From: Acidimicrobiia bacterium UBA5794
GTDB lineage: Bacteria; Actinomycetota; Acidimicrobiia; Spongiisociales; UBA5794
Reading direction: 5' to 3'
Length of the DNA stretch: 16,299 bases
Assembly: GCA_002418265.1 (NCBI GenBank)
Contig: DIDS01000013.1
Span: 1-16,299, forward strand
In this document: positions 7,327 to 14,199 of the stretch, in pieces
How positions within the stretch are numbered: position 1 is the first letter of the stretch
Layout of the letters: the number at the start of each line of letters is the position of its first letter
Made by a program: the position numbers and the translations under genes
The notes under the pieces: model-generated
The model's input: the letters and a program-made list of their open reading frames with translations, nothing else
Told to the model about the DNA's origin: nothing
Database searches by the model: none

Positions 7327-8582
7327 TGGCGACGATCACCATGCATGATGTTGGCAAGATTTACCCGGATGGCACTCGCGCCGTCGGTGCCATGAACTTG
7401 GCGGTGGGTGACGGGGAGTTCCTTGTGCTTGTTGGACCGTCTGGGTGCGGCAAGTCCACTGCCCTTCGCATGATTGCCGGGCTCGAGGATGTGACCGAGG
7501 GGACCATTTCGATCGACAACGTTGTCGTCAATGATGTCCGCCCCAAGGACAGGGATATCGCCATGGTGTTCCAGAACTACGCGCTGTATCCACACATGAC
7601 GGTGTACGACAACATGGCGTTTGGTTTGAAACTGCGGAAGGTGCCAAAGGATGAGATCCGGCAACAGGTGAACGCTGCTGCCGAGATGCTTGAGATAACC
7701 GAACTGCTCGAGCGCAAACCGAAGGCACTATCCGGTGGTCAGCGTCAGCGAGTTGCGATGGGTCGAGCCATCGTGCGCGAACCAGCGGTGTTCCTCATGG
7801 ACGAGCCACTCTCGAACCTTGACGCCAAATTGCGAGTCCAGATGCGATCTGAGCTCACAGGCCTTCACCAGCGATTGGGGACCACCACGGTCTATGTGAC
7901 GCACGATCAGGTGGAAGCGATGACACTCGGGCACCGGGTGGCGGTGATGCGACCGGTGTCACCCGAACGTCCATACAACCTGCAGCAGGTTGCGGCTCCA
8001 ACCGAACTATTCAACAACCCGGCGAACCTCTTCGTGGCTGGGTTCATAGGCTCACCTTCCATGAACCTTGTCTATGGGACGCTCACACAAGATGATGCTG
8101 GCGTGGTACACCTTGGCTTCTGCGACAAGACGGTAACGGTTGATGCCAGGGCGGTGGATGGTCACCCGGGCATTGAGGACTACTTCGGAATGCAGGTCGT
8201 CGTCGGTATCAGGCCATCGGCGATGGAGGACGCACGAGTCAGCACCCGCAGCGAGTCAGAAACAATCGAGGTTGAGTCCTTGGTGAACGAGTTGCTTGGG
8301 TCCGAGACGTACGTCCATTTCGAACTGCCATCACCACCGGTATTGACTCCTGATGTTGAGGAGAACCTTCGAGATCAGGGACTCGATGCTTCCTCGCTAG
8401 GCGACACGACCAAGTTCACCGCACGAATCTCTCCTGACGTTGATGTTCCCGATTTCACACAGTTGCGGCTGGCGATTGACACACCGAAGATCCACTTCTT
8501 CGACGCCGAAACATCTGACAAGATCGGATACCGCGCATGGGATGACCACTCTGCCGACGAGCTCTTCACCCAGAGGTCGTAG
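7326..8582 (+). CDS. ABC sugar transporter ATPase, MsmK/UgpC type
   Basis: This 418-residue protein powers the importer. Walker A is GPSGCGKST (37-45), the Q-loop F-Q-N-Y-A-L-Y-P-H, the signature L-S-G-G-Q-R-Q-R-V, Walker B V-F-L-M-D-E-P-L-S, and the H-loop V-T-H-D-Q. The C-terminal half is an MOI/TOBE regulatory region typical of ATPases of oligosaccharide importers, some 40 residues longer than usual. The start ATG shares one base with the GH15 stop (TGATG) and has GGAGG upstream; upstream in-frame codons lie inside GH15 and are rejected. Odd detail: between AVM and LQQV, where homologues have a short turn, it reads RPVSPERPYN, a small insertion. MsmK-type subunits may serve several sugar permeases, so it need not be exclusive to this locus. 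Confidence 0.93.
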   Translation: MATITMHDVGKIYPDGTRAVGAMNLAVGDGEFLVLVGPSGCGKSTALRMIAGLEDVTEGTISIDNVVVNDVRPKDRDIAMVFQNYALYPHMTVYDNMAFGLKLRKVPKDEIRQQVNAAAEMLEITELLERKPKALSGGQRQRVAMGRAIVREPAVFLMDEPLSNLDAKLRVQMRSELTGLHQRLGTTTVYVTHDQVEAMTLGHRVAVMRPVSPERPYNLQQVAAPTELFNNPANLFVAGFIGSPSMNLVYGTLTQDDAGVVHLGFCDKTVTVDARAVDGHPGIEDYFGMQVVVGIRPSAMEDARVSTRSESETIEVESLVNELLGSETYVHFELPSPPVLTPDVEENLRDQGLDASSLGDTTKFTARISPDVDVPDFTQLRLAIDTPKIHFFDAETSDKIGYRAWDDHSADELFTQRS

Positions 8583-8590
8583 GGGCAGAC

Positions 8591-8617
8591 TCCACCGAGG
8601 TACGGCGCCTCGGTGGG
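8591..8617. terminator. Hairpin terminator between convergent operons
   Basis: CCACCGAGG (8592-8600) and CCTCGGTGG (8608-8616) form a 9-bp stem with a 7-base loop, extendable by a T-G wobble. It lies nine bases after the ATPase stop. There is no T tract on either strand, so termination would be weak or Rho-assisted. The remaining 8618-8718 holds no gene that I can see. Confidence 0.6.
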
Positions 8618-8718
8618 TACGCGTGTTCGGTAAATCAATCGAGATCGTTGCTAGGGCACCGATTCAGAGTCTCGGCTAAGGCCGGGTGTCGCTTCTGTAC
8701 CCTGATTGATGTCTATTC

Positions 8719-9450
8719 CTAGATCCTTACACCCTTGGGGAGGGCAAGTCTGTGCTTGGCCAGGAGTTCGTCATCTCGGAGGATCGTCCCGATGTCGTCG
8801 TCTGCCACAACCCGCCCTTCGTTGAGGATGACGGCTCGGTCGCAGACTTCGTTTGCGTAGAGCAGGTCGTGGGTGACGATCAACTGCGTGATGTCGAGGT
8901 CGTCGAGGAGTGCGGTGAGTTCTGAGCGTGATGCAGGGTCGAGGTTTGCGGTCGGCTCATCGAGGACGATGATGTCTGGCTCCATTGCAAGTATGCCAGC
9001 GATGGCGACTCGTCGCTTCTGCCCGAACGAGAGGTGGTTCGGCGGCCGGTCGGCAAGATCAGCAACTCCGACCGCTTCAAGGGCTGCGTCCACCCTTGCT
9101 TCGAGTTCGGCACCTTCGAGTCCGAGGTTGCGCGGTCCGAACTCGACATCCCTACGCACCGTCGTCATGAAGAGCTGATCGTCGGGATCTTGGAACACAA
9201 CCCCGACCCGACGGCGAATATCCATCACTGACGAGTTGTCAAGCAGCACGCCCGATACGGAGATCGAGCCCGTCTGAGGCATATGAATCCCGTTCATGTG
9301 GAGAATGAGTGTTGTCTTCCCTGCACCGTTGGGGCCAAGGAGCGCAAGACGCTCACCGGGATGGATGTGGAGCGAAACCGCTTCGAGGGCAGCAGTTCCG
9401 TCCGGATACCGATAGGAGAGGTTGTCGACGGAGATGACGGGGGTACTCAT
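8719..9450 (-). CDS. cbiO: Nickel/cobalt ECF transporter ATPase, CbiO/NikO type
   Basis: This 243-residue protein is the energising ATPase of an energy-coupling-factor transporter. Walker A GPNGAGKTT is at 39-47, the Q-loop is F-Q-D-P-D-D-Q-L-F, the signature L-S-F-G-Q-K-R-R-V is characteristic of CbiO/EcfA proteins, Walker B is I-I-V-L-D-E-P-T-A-N-L-D, and the H-loop T-H-D. The chosen ATG (9448-9450) overlaps the cbiQ stop by four bases; an upstream in-frame start would add 22 Cys-rich residues that lie inside cbiQ. It is the last gene of the transporter operon and ends close to the terminator shared with the sugar operon. A single ATPase gene implies a homodimer, as in CbiMNQO. Confidence 0.93.
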   Translation of the reverse strand: MSTPVISVDNLSYRYPDGTAALEAVSLHIHPGERLALLGPNGAGKTTLILHMNGIHMPQTGSISVSGVLLDNSSVMDIRRRVGVVFQDPDDQLFMTTVRRDVEFGPRNLGLEGAELEARVDAALEAVGVADLADRPPNHLSFGQKRRVAIAGILAMEPDIIVLDEPTANLDPASRSELTALLDDLDITQLIVTHDLLYANEVCDRAVILNEGRVVADDDIGTILRDDELLAKHRLALPKGVRI

Positions 9451-10211
9451 CTTGTCAGCACAGCCAATGCAGCAACTGCCCACACCGCGGCAATGACTGC
9501 TCCACCCAACATCCACTGGGAAACAGGGGCCGCGGGAATCGCCGATGCCGGCATCGATCCGGTATACCCGCGGGATCGCATAGCGAGATACACGCGTTCA
9601 CCCCGCTCGTAGGTTCTCACGAACATGACTCCAAGAGTCCTCGCCATCGGGCCGATCTGGGTGATCCAACGGGCGCCGTGAGCACGAGATGCCATGGCGA
9701 TTCGCATCCTCGACCAGTCCGAGAGGATCACATCGATGTAGCGGACCATGAATCCGGCGATCGCCGTGACGATGGACGGCATCTTGAGCCCGTCGAGGCC
9801 CACAAGCAGCTCGGGCATTTGGGTTGTTGCCCCCAAGATGACGGCGATCGAGAGCCCCAGAGTCGCTTTTGCGAGGATGTTCCAGGCGTCCCACAACCCT
9901 GCTTGTGAAAGAGAAAGCCCGAACACCTCAACGGTCGATCCACCACCGAGGATCGGTAGGAGAAGCGCAACCAGCAGAAACGGAACCTCTATGACCATCC
10001 GTCGTGCAGCGAAACGGGGCGTGATGTGAGCGACTGTGGCGAGTGCAACGATCGCAACCAGGTACAGCCCGAAGGCCCAGAACGCCTCCCTCGGCGTGAC
10101 AACGATGCCAATGACGATCAGGAATGCCGCAACGATCTTGATCTGTGGAGCCACTCGGTGGAGGACCGAGTTGCCATGGAGATACAGGGCATGGACGTGG
10201 CCATCGGCCAT
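9447..10211 (-). CDS. cbiQ: Nickel/cobalt ECF transporter transmembrane protein, CbiQ/NikQ type
   Basis: This 254-residue membrane protein couples the ATPase to the substrate-specific CbiM. It has four or five hydrophobic segments and the two cytoplasmic coupling motifs typical of CbiQ/EcfT: M-A-S-R-A-H-G and M-R-S-R-G-Y. The start ATG (10209-10211) sits one base after the stop of the PDGLE gene, with GGGG a few bases upstream; the longer frame would add 46 polar residues overlapping that gene and is rejected. It overlaps cbiO by four bases. Neighbours fix the assignment as part of a metal rather than a vitamin ECF system. Confidence 0.9.
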   Translation of the reverse strand: MADGHVHALYLHGNSVLHRVAPQIKIVAAFLIVIGIVVTPREAFWAFGLYLVAIVALATVAHITPRFAARRMVIEVPFLLVALLLPILGGGSTVEVFGLSLSQAGLWDAWNILAKATLGLSIAVILGATTQMPELLVGLDGLKMPSIVTAIAGFMVRYIDVILSDWSRMRIAMASRAHGARWITQIGPMARTLGVMFVRTYERGERVYLAMRSRGYTGSMPASAIPAAPVSQWMLGGAVIAAVWAVAALAVLTR

Positions 10212-10212
10212 G

Positions 10213-10515
10213 TCAGTCCCCGGCAGCTGGTTGATCGGAGTCGGACCTGCCCAAGATCTTGAACAGTCCGTATCCAAGGGCAAGGGTGATGACGATTCCG
10301 ACACCCCCCGCGATCGCTCGCGATAATCCATCGTCGCCGTAGTCGGCAAGCGGTGCGCCTTCGAGTGAATGATCCGTCGCAGCGCCAGCGAATCCTTCCT
10401 GCTCGGCTACGAACTCGAGTCCGTCGGGCTCGGTGGATGCAAGCTGGCTGAGGACGACACCCACGACGGCGATTATCACAACAGCGAAGATGGCAAGGCG
10501 GGTATTGCGGTTCAT
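10213..10515 (-). CDS. PDGLE-domain small membrane protein of the metal transporter (CbiN/NikN-like role)
   Basis: This 100-residue protein has an N-terminal helix (LAIFAVVIIAVVGVVLSQLA), an extracytoplasmic stretch starting with P-D-G-L-E-F-V-A, and a C-terminal helix (GGVGIVITLALGYGLFKILG). The PDGLE motif is found in the accessory subunit of nickel/cobalt ECF transporters, where it helps CbiM load metal. Its position between cbiM and cbiQ is the usual one. It overlaps the cbiM stop by four bases (ATGA). The C-terminal tail is short and acidic. Confidence 0.88.
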   Translation of the reverse strand: MNRNTRLAIFAVVIIAVVGVVLSQLASTEPDGLEFVAEQEGFAGAATDHSLEGAPLADYGDDGLSRAIAGGVGIVITLALGYGLFKILGRSDSDQPAAGD

Positions 10516-11192
10516 GCCACGAGGTCCTCGGTTCGCTGACCGGTATAGGTTGGGGCTCCATAAACGAGATCGGGACGGGATCGGACCACCGCACCGATCA
10601 CGGCGGCGGTGATGATGCCCTCACCGATTCCGATGAGCACGTGTGTGCCGATGAGCGCCCACAACACCGATGTCAGGGAAACCGATGTCGTTGTTCCGGC
10701 AAGGGCGAATTCTACGGCGAAGCCAGCAGCGGCAAGTGGCACGGAAATGGCGGCTGCGAGTCCAGACACGAAGACCACGGATCGTGGAGATCTGTTCGAG
10801 AAACGCAGCATGACGCGATACAGCCAATAGCCACCGACGGCAGCGATGCCACCAAGGTTGATGATGTTGAGTCCGAGGGCGGAAAGGCCTCCATCGGCGA
10901 ATACGAGTGCCTGCACCCCGAGAACGATCGCCATGATGAGATAGCCCGCCGAGGGGCCAACGAGCACAGCAGCGAGTACGCCTCCGATGAGGTGGCCACT
11001 CATGCCGGGGAGAACCGGGAAGTTCACCATCTGTGCTGCGAACACGAACGCAGCACTCAACGCGGCGAGGGGAACGAGGCGGTCAGTGAGGTAGGTCTTT
11101 GCCTGTCGCACCGCGACGGCGAATCCTCCTGCGGCTCCGACGCCAGCAATGGCTGATGCGCCAGGCCCGATAAACCCATCTGGAATGTGCAC
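10512..11192 (-). CDS. cbiM: Nickel/cobalt ECF transporter substrate-specific subunit, CbiM/NikM type
   Basis: This 226-residue membrane protein is the metal-binding S component. It starts with M-H-I-P-D-G, in which His2 and the N-terminal amine are known metal ligands of the family; this fixes the start at the GTG 11190-11192, with AAGGAT four bases upstream. Further family marks are N-F-P-V-L-P-G-M-S-G-H-L-I-G-G with its conserved His, the L-N-I-I-N-L-G segment, and H-V-L-I-G-I-G-E-G near the C-terminus. About seven membrane segments are visible. Sequence alone does not separate nickel from cobalt; the Nur-like regulator and Nur box directly upstream favour nickel, in which case nikM would be the better name. 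Confidence 0.93.
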   Translation of the reverse strand: MHIPDGFIGPGASAIAGVGAAGGFAVAVRQAKTYLTDRLVPLAALSAAFVFAAQMVNFPVLPGMSGHLIGGVLAAVLVGPSAGYLIMAIVLGVQALVFADGGLSALGLNIINLGGIAAVGGYWLYRVMLRFSNRSPRSVVFVSGLAAAISVPLAAAGFAVEFALAGTTTSVSLTSVLWALIGTHVLIGIGEGIITAAVIGAVVRSRPDLVYGAPTYTGQRTEDLVA

Positions 11193-11200
11193 TTTAATCC

Positions 11201-11223
11201 TTATTGCGAGCGAGTTGCAATAA
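11201..11223. promoter_or_regulatory. Nur-box palindrome upstream of cbiM
   Basis: TTATTGC (11201-11207) and GCAATAA (11217-11223) are perfect inverted arms. Inside them TTGCGA-N5-TTGCAA (11204-11220) fits the Streptomyces Nur box tTGCaa-N5-ttGCAA. It lies between the Nur-like gene and cbiM, overlaps the first bases of the cbiM Shine-Dalgarno, and covers the expected transcription start of a -10-like TAGTCT (minus strand, 11223-11228). Nickel-loaded Nur binding here would shut off uptake. Confidence 0.72.
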
Positions 11224-11225
11224 GA

Positions 11226-11672
11226 CTACTCTGCTGTGGGCCTCTTGGCACAATCTGCGCACAGACCCGACAGGGCGAAGTGCTCAACCTGGGGTATGAA
11301 GCCGGTTTGTTCCGTGATGGTGTCGATGAACGACCGAATGTCTCGTGCCGGTATCGAGACCGTGGCACCACACGACGAGCAGACAAGATGCTGGTGGTCA
11401 GCCTCGTATGTGAGGTGGTACACCGTTGGTCCATGGCCGATGTGTCCATGCTTGATGGCGCCGGATTGCTCAAGAACATCGAGCGTGCGGTACACCGTTG
11501 CCATATCAAGATCCCCGTCGCTCTTGCTGGCTACAGCCTCAAGAATGTCCGCCGCGGTGAGGTGATCGCGGTGACGTTCGGCAATCACTGTGCACACCAG
11601 TCTTCGGGGATTCGTGATCCTGAGCCCCTTCGAGCGAAGGAGATCGATCAGGTCATCTGCCGAGATGTGGAT
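11226..11672 (-). CDS. nur: Fur-family nickel-responsive regulator, Nur-like; apparent ATC start
   Basis: This is a Fur-family repressor. Winged-helix features are H-L-T-A-A-D-I-L and M-A-T-V-Y-R-T-L; K-H-G-H-I-G-H-G and E-H-F-A-L match the nickel-site histidine segments of Streptomyces Nur; two CxxC pairs (C-S-S-C and C-A-D-C) would hold structural zinc. The first ordinary start codon, GTG 11595-11597, gives only 123 residues and cuts off the family's first helix. The frame stays open upstream and encodes DDLIDLLRSKGLRITNPRRL, clearly Fur-like. No ATG, GTG or TTG occurs there, but GGAGG (11680-11684) sits seven bases before an ATC codon at 11670-11672, giving 148 residues, the normal family size. 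A CTG at 11649-11651 is an alternative. The gene lies 27 bases after the PPOX gene and 33 before cbiM. Confidence 0.8.
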   Translation of the reverse strand: MHISADDLIDLLRSKGLRITNPRRLVCTVIAERHRDHLTAADILEAVASKSDGDLDMATVYRTLDVLEQSGAIKHGHIGHGPTVYHLTYEADHQHLVCSSCGATVSIPARDIRSFIDTITEQTGFIPQVEHFALSGLCADCAKRPTAE

Positions 11673-11679
11673 GTCGACA

Positions 11680-11684
11680 CCTCC
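11680..11684 (-). promoter_or_regulatory. Shine-Dalgarno GGAGG that places the nur start at ATC
   Basis: GGAGG on the minus strand is followed by a seven-base spacer TGTCGAC and then ATC (11670-11672). The only standard start codon near it, the GTG inside GGAGGTG, is in another frame and meets TGA after ten codons. This is the best-placed ribosome site for the Fur-family gene. Confidence 0.6.
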
Positions 11685-11699
11685 GGTCGCGCCGCTCCG

Positions 11700-12086
11700 T
11701 CAGCCCCAGACGCCGGCGTTGTCGATCGTGATCTCGTAGTTGACACGCACTTCGCCGGGCGCACCCTTGTAGTCGGGTTTTCCGAGATACTTGTCGCTCA
11801 AAGAGTTGATGAGCCACTTTCCGTCTTCAGCCGTCTTCGTGACGGTGCCCCTGAGCGTGAAGTTCTTGTACGGTTTCGAAGGTGGAGAGAACGACAACGC
11901 AACCCGCGGATCATTCGCGATGTTTCGTGGCTTCACTCGACCGGTCGCACTCGAAAAGAGCACCTTGTCGCCATCGCGTGTGATCCATACGGCAGAAACG
12001 TGAGGTGAACCATCCGGGTTGATCGTTGCAAGATGGACGAACACCTTTTCGTCGAGGGCATCTCGTATCTCCTGTGGCAGTTCCAT
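11700..12086 (-). CDS. PPOX-class (probably F420-dependent) oxidoreductase
   Basis: This 128-residue protein has the split-barrel flavin/F420-binding fold. It shows the typical opening V-F-V-H-L-A-T-I-N-P-D-G-S-P-H-V-S-A-V-W, then G-R-V-K-P-R-N-I and D-P-R-V-A-L-S-F, all usual for the PPOX-class F420-dependent family of actinobacteria. The substrate is not known. The ATG has AAGGAG nine bases upstream. It is the first gene of the minus-strand run and is divergent from the SDR gene. Its TGA is in the same frame as the following nur gene, but nur has its own ribosome site, so readthrough fusion is unlikely. A direct tie to nickel uptake is not evident. Confidence 0.85.
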   Translation of the reverse strand: MELPQEIRDALDEKVFVHLATINPDGSPHVSAVWITRDGDKVLFSSATGRVKPRNIANDPRVALSFSPPSKPYKNFTLRGTVTKTAEDGKWLINSLSDKYLGKPDYKGAPGEVRVNYEITIDNAGVWG

Positions 12087-12152
12087 TGCTGTGATCTCCT
12101 TGACTGCTGGCTCAACCGCAGGGTACCGGGATCACGAAATCGCAGCAGCGCC

Positions 12153-12158
12153 TAAGGT
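12153..12158 (+). promoter_or_regulatory. -10 box of a possibly leaderless SDR transcript
   Basis: TAAGGT fits TAnnnT and ends six bases before ATG 12165, so transcription could begin at the start codon. The same bases contain AAGG, which could instead act as a Shine-Dalgarno, so the assignment is ambiguous. Confidence 0.35.
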
Positions 12159-12164
12159 CGCGTG

Positions 12165-12935
12165 ATGGATTTGGGTCTTGCGCACAAATACGTTCTGGTA
12201 ACCGGTGGTGCTGGTGGAATCGGTGAAGCCATCTGTCGAGCATTTGCAGATGAGGGTGCCATGGTCGCCGTCCACTACCACTCCTCAGAGAACGCCGCTC
12301 ACCAGCTCGCATCAGACATCGGCGGGATCGCGGTCCGAGCCGACCTCACCGTTCCGTCCGACGTGGACGCGATGTTTGACTTCGTCCTCGAATCGTTCGG
12401 AAGCCTTGACATCTGTGTTGCCAACGCCGGTTGGTACCCCGGGGAAGACCGTCCGATCTGGGAGATCTCACCCCAACGGCTGCGACAGACGATCGATGCC
12501 AATCTCATGACAACTTTTCTCACCGCGCGCCGATTCCTCTCCCACACCACGTCGACGATGTCGGGTGTCCTCGTCATGATTGGGTCGACCGCTGGTCAGT
12601 TCGGCGAGGCCGGTAGCTCCGACTATGCCGCAGCCAAGGGTGCCATCAACACCGGACTGCTCCTCTCCCTCAAGAACGAGGCAGCACGGATCGGCGATGG
12701 TGTACGTGTGAACGTTATTGCTCCGGGTTGGACGGTCACCCCCAAGCGGATGGCGGAAGGGATCGATCCTGTCCTCGTCGCGAAGGCAACCTCGACGATG
12801 GCTCGCAAGCAGTTGGCTACACCTGAAGATGTTGCACGACAGGTTGTCCTCCTGGCATCGGATGTTGCCTCGGCTCACCAAACGGGTCAGGTGGTGACCG
12901 TGGCAGGTGGCATGGAGGGCAGACAGGTTCCATGA
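12165..12935 (+). CDS. Short-chain dehydrogenase/reductase (FabG-like)
   Basis: This 256-residue protein is a classical SDR that uses NAD(P)H to reduce or oxidise a carbonyl/alcohol. The nucleotide site G-G-A-G-G-I-G is at 14-20, N-A-G-W marks the core, and the catalytic residues are S141, Y154 and K158 (Y-A-A-A-K). The C-terminus has the common D-V-A-R-Q-V-V-L-L-A-S-D and G-Q-V-V-T-V-A-G-G-M segments. A GTG one codon earlier (12162) is an alternative start. The tail of the protein ends G-R-Q-V-P. It stands alone, divergent from the PPOX gene and convergent with the LCP gene, so no substrate can be inferred; a FabG-type 3-oxoacyl reductase or a sugar/alcohol dehydrogenase are both possible. 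Confidence 0.88.
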   Translation: MDLGLAHKYVLVTGGAGGIGEAICRAFADEGAMVAVHYHSSENAAHQLASDIGGIAVRADLTVPSDVDAMFDFVLESFGSLDICVANAGWYPGEDRPIWEISPQRLRQTIDANLMTTFLTARRFLSHTTSTMSGVLVMIGSTAGQFGEAGSSDYAAAKGAINTGLLLSLKNEAARIGDGVRVNVIAPGWTVTPKRMAEGIDPVLVAKATSTMARKQLATPEDVARQVVLLASDVASAHQTGQVVTVAGGMEGRQVP

Positions 12936-12995
12936 CCACCCTCAAAGCGCATCCTGCCGACACACGTGGAGAGCGTCAACGGCGTTTGCGAGTCG

Positions 12996-14036
12996 CTACG
13001 GCGTGAGCGGTTGCCCTGCAATGAATGCGTTGATGACATCGGCGGTTTCGTCGACAGGAACGACGTAGGCCCGACCGTCACTCCCGGTCGAGTTCTTCAC
13101 AGGCAGCGTTCTGGCATCGATGCTTCGTGAGTCGATGGTCAACGCCCTCCGCCCGAGATCCGCCATCAGTCCCAACGTGAGACCTTCATCTGCGGTGATC
13201 TGATCGGCAAACGTTGGGAGAAAGCTTGGGAGATTGAACGCGCTCGATGGAGAGGTTGCCTGGGAAAACAGAGCGATCAGGATCTCTTGCTGTCTGCCCG
13301 TTCGGGCGATGTCTCCACCGGGCGTCGATTTCCATGATCCGTTCTTGAGGATCTCGTAGTGACGTGACCGTGCGTAGGCGACTGCTTCCTCGCCGTTGAG
13401 GGTGTGTCGTCCGGCCTCGGTCCGGAACCCGGACTTGCCATCCCTTCCCGGGTAGTCAAAATCGAGTGTGACGCCACCGAGAGAGTCGACAACGGCGCCG
13501 ACTCCTGCGAAGTCAATCTCGACATAGTGGTGGATGGGAATCGCTGTCTCAGCTTGGACGGTCTCGACGAGGAGATCGGGTCCCCCAATGACGTATGAGG
13601 CGTTGATCCGGTTGACCCCGTTGCCTGGAATGTTGGCCTTCCAGTCTCGGGGAATACTCAGCATCTGAATTCCAGAGTTTGTGATGTGGGCAACCATGAT
13701 CACATCGGTGCGCCGTCCTGCGAAGTCGCCGAATTTGTCCTCCCAATCGTCGGGAATCGTTGAGCGGTCATCAACACCCACGATGAGAAAGTTGATCGGC
13801 TGACCAGCGAGAATCGGGGCGGAGTTCAAAGACGTGAGTTCGTCCGCCGCGATCCGGTCGATCTTTCCTTCGGTGTAGCTCAAGAACGCGTAGCCACCGA
13901 ACACGCCGACCACGGCGAGCATCAACAGGGTGAGCAGGATCTTTTGTGGCGCGCTCCACCGTCGCTTCCTCGGCACACGTTTTGGTGCCTCGGGAGTAAC
14001 AGGGATCTCTGGGAAGGTTTCGGTGGTCCACGGCAT
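12996..14036 (-). CDS. LytR-CpsA-Psr (LCP) family cell-wall polymer ligase
   Basis: This 346-residue protein attaches glycopolymers to peptidoglycan from lipid-linked precursors. A basic cytoplasmic stretch (about residues 18-32) is followed by one membrane helix (ILLTLLMLAVVGVFGGYAFL) and an extracellular LCP domain. The domain shows F-L-I-V-G-V-D-D-R-S, R-R-T-D-V-I-M-V, M-L-S-I-P-R-D-W, N-R-I-N-A-S-Y and A-Y-A-R-S-R-H-Y, covering the usual acidic and arginine positions. No clear Shine-Dalgarno precedes the ATG; a TAnnnT box (TAACCT, plus-strand positions 14047-14052) lies ten bases upstream, so the leader may be very short. The gene is divergent from ilvD with a repeat-bearing gap between them. 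Confidence 0.9.
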   Translation of the reverse strand: MPWTTETFPEIPVTPEAPKRVPRKRRWSAPQKILLTLLMLAVVGVFGGYAFLSYTEGKIDRIAADELTSLNSAPILAGQPINFLIVGVDDRSTIPDDWEDKFGDFAGRRTDVIMVAHITNSGIQMLSIPRDWKANIPGNGVNRINASYVIGGPDLLVETVQAETAIPIHHYVEIDFAGVGAVVDSLGGVTLDFDYPGRDGKSGFRTEAGRHTLNGEEAVAYARSRHYEILKNGSWKSTPGGDIARTGRQQEILIALFSQATSPSSAFNLPSFLPTFADQITADEGLTLGLMADLGRRALTIDSRSIDARTLPVKNSTGSDGRAYVVPVDETADVINAFIAGQPLTP

Positions 14037-14074
14037 GGAGAACGCGAGGTTAGAACCCGAACTTCGATACAGAT

Positions 14075-14126
14075 ATCAGAAGTCAGAAGTCAGACGTCAG
14101 ACGATGACCGATGACCAAAGTCAGAA
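14075..14126. repeat. Heptad repeat cluster 1 (7-base period), in the LCP-ilvD gap
   Basis: Successive units from 14075 are ATCAGAA, GTCAGAA, GTCAGAC, GTCAGAC, GATGACC, GATGACC, then AAAGTCAGAA. The period is exactly seven although the unit changes from GTCAGAN to GATGACC. The same two unit types recur at 15867-15929 and 16250-16299. It resembles short tandemly repeated repetitive sequences of some bacterial intergenic regions. Confidence 0.8.
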
Positions 14127-14186
14127 GGCTGGACGGCTTCGAGATTCGTGATCTCCAGCCCAGGATTCTGAGCCAACAGGCGGGCG

Positions 14187-14192
14187 TAAACT
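14187..14192 (+). promoter_or_regulatory. -10 box of a leaderless ilvD transcript
   Basis: TAAACT fits TAnnnT and ends seven bases before ATG 14200. No Shine-Dalgarno is visible before this ATG, so transcription starting at the start codon is the simplest reading. No convincing -35 element was found. Confidence 0.45.
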
Positions 14193-14199
14193 CAAAACC

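Noticed and set aside
8633..8709. ATCAATC/GATTGAT inverted pair in the convergent gap
   Set aside because: Arms of seven bases over 60 bases apart are expected by chance and have no associated signal.
11595..11702. PPOX-Nur fusion by TGA readthrough as a second selenoprotein
   Set aside because: The TGA sits at a complete PPOX C-terminus, no Cys-like motif flanks it, and nur has its own GGAGG ribosome site.
11187..12008. 273-codon plus-strand open frame
   Set aside because: It is antisense to the well-supported nur and PPOX genes, has no recognisable family and is typical of high-GC shadow frames.
14075..14126. CRISPR array
   Set aside because: The units are only seven bases with no spacers; cas genes are absent.
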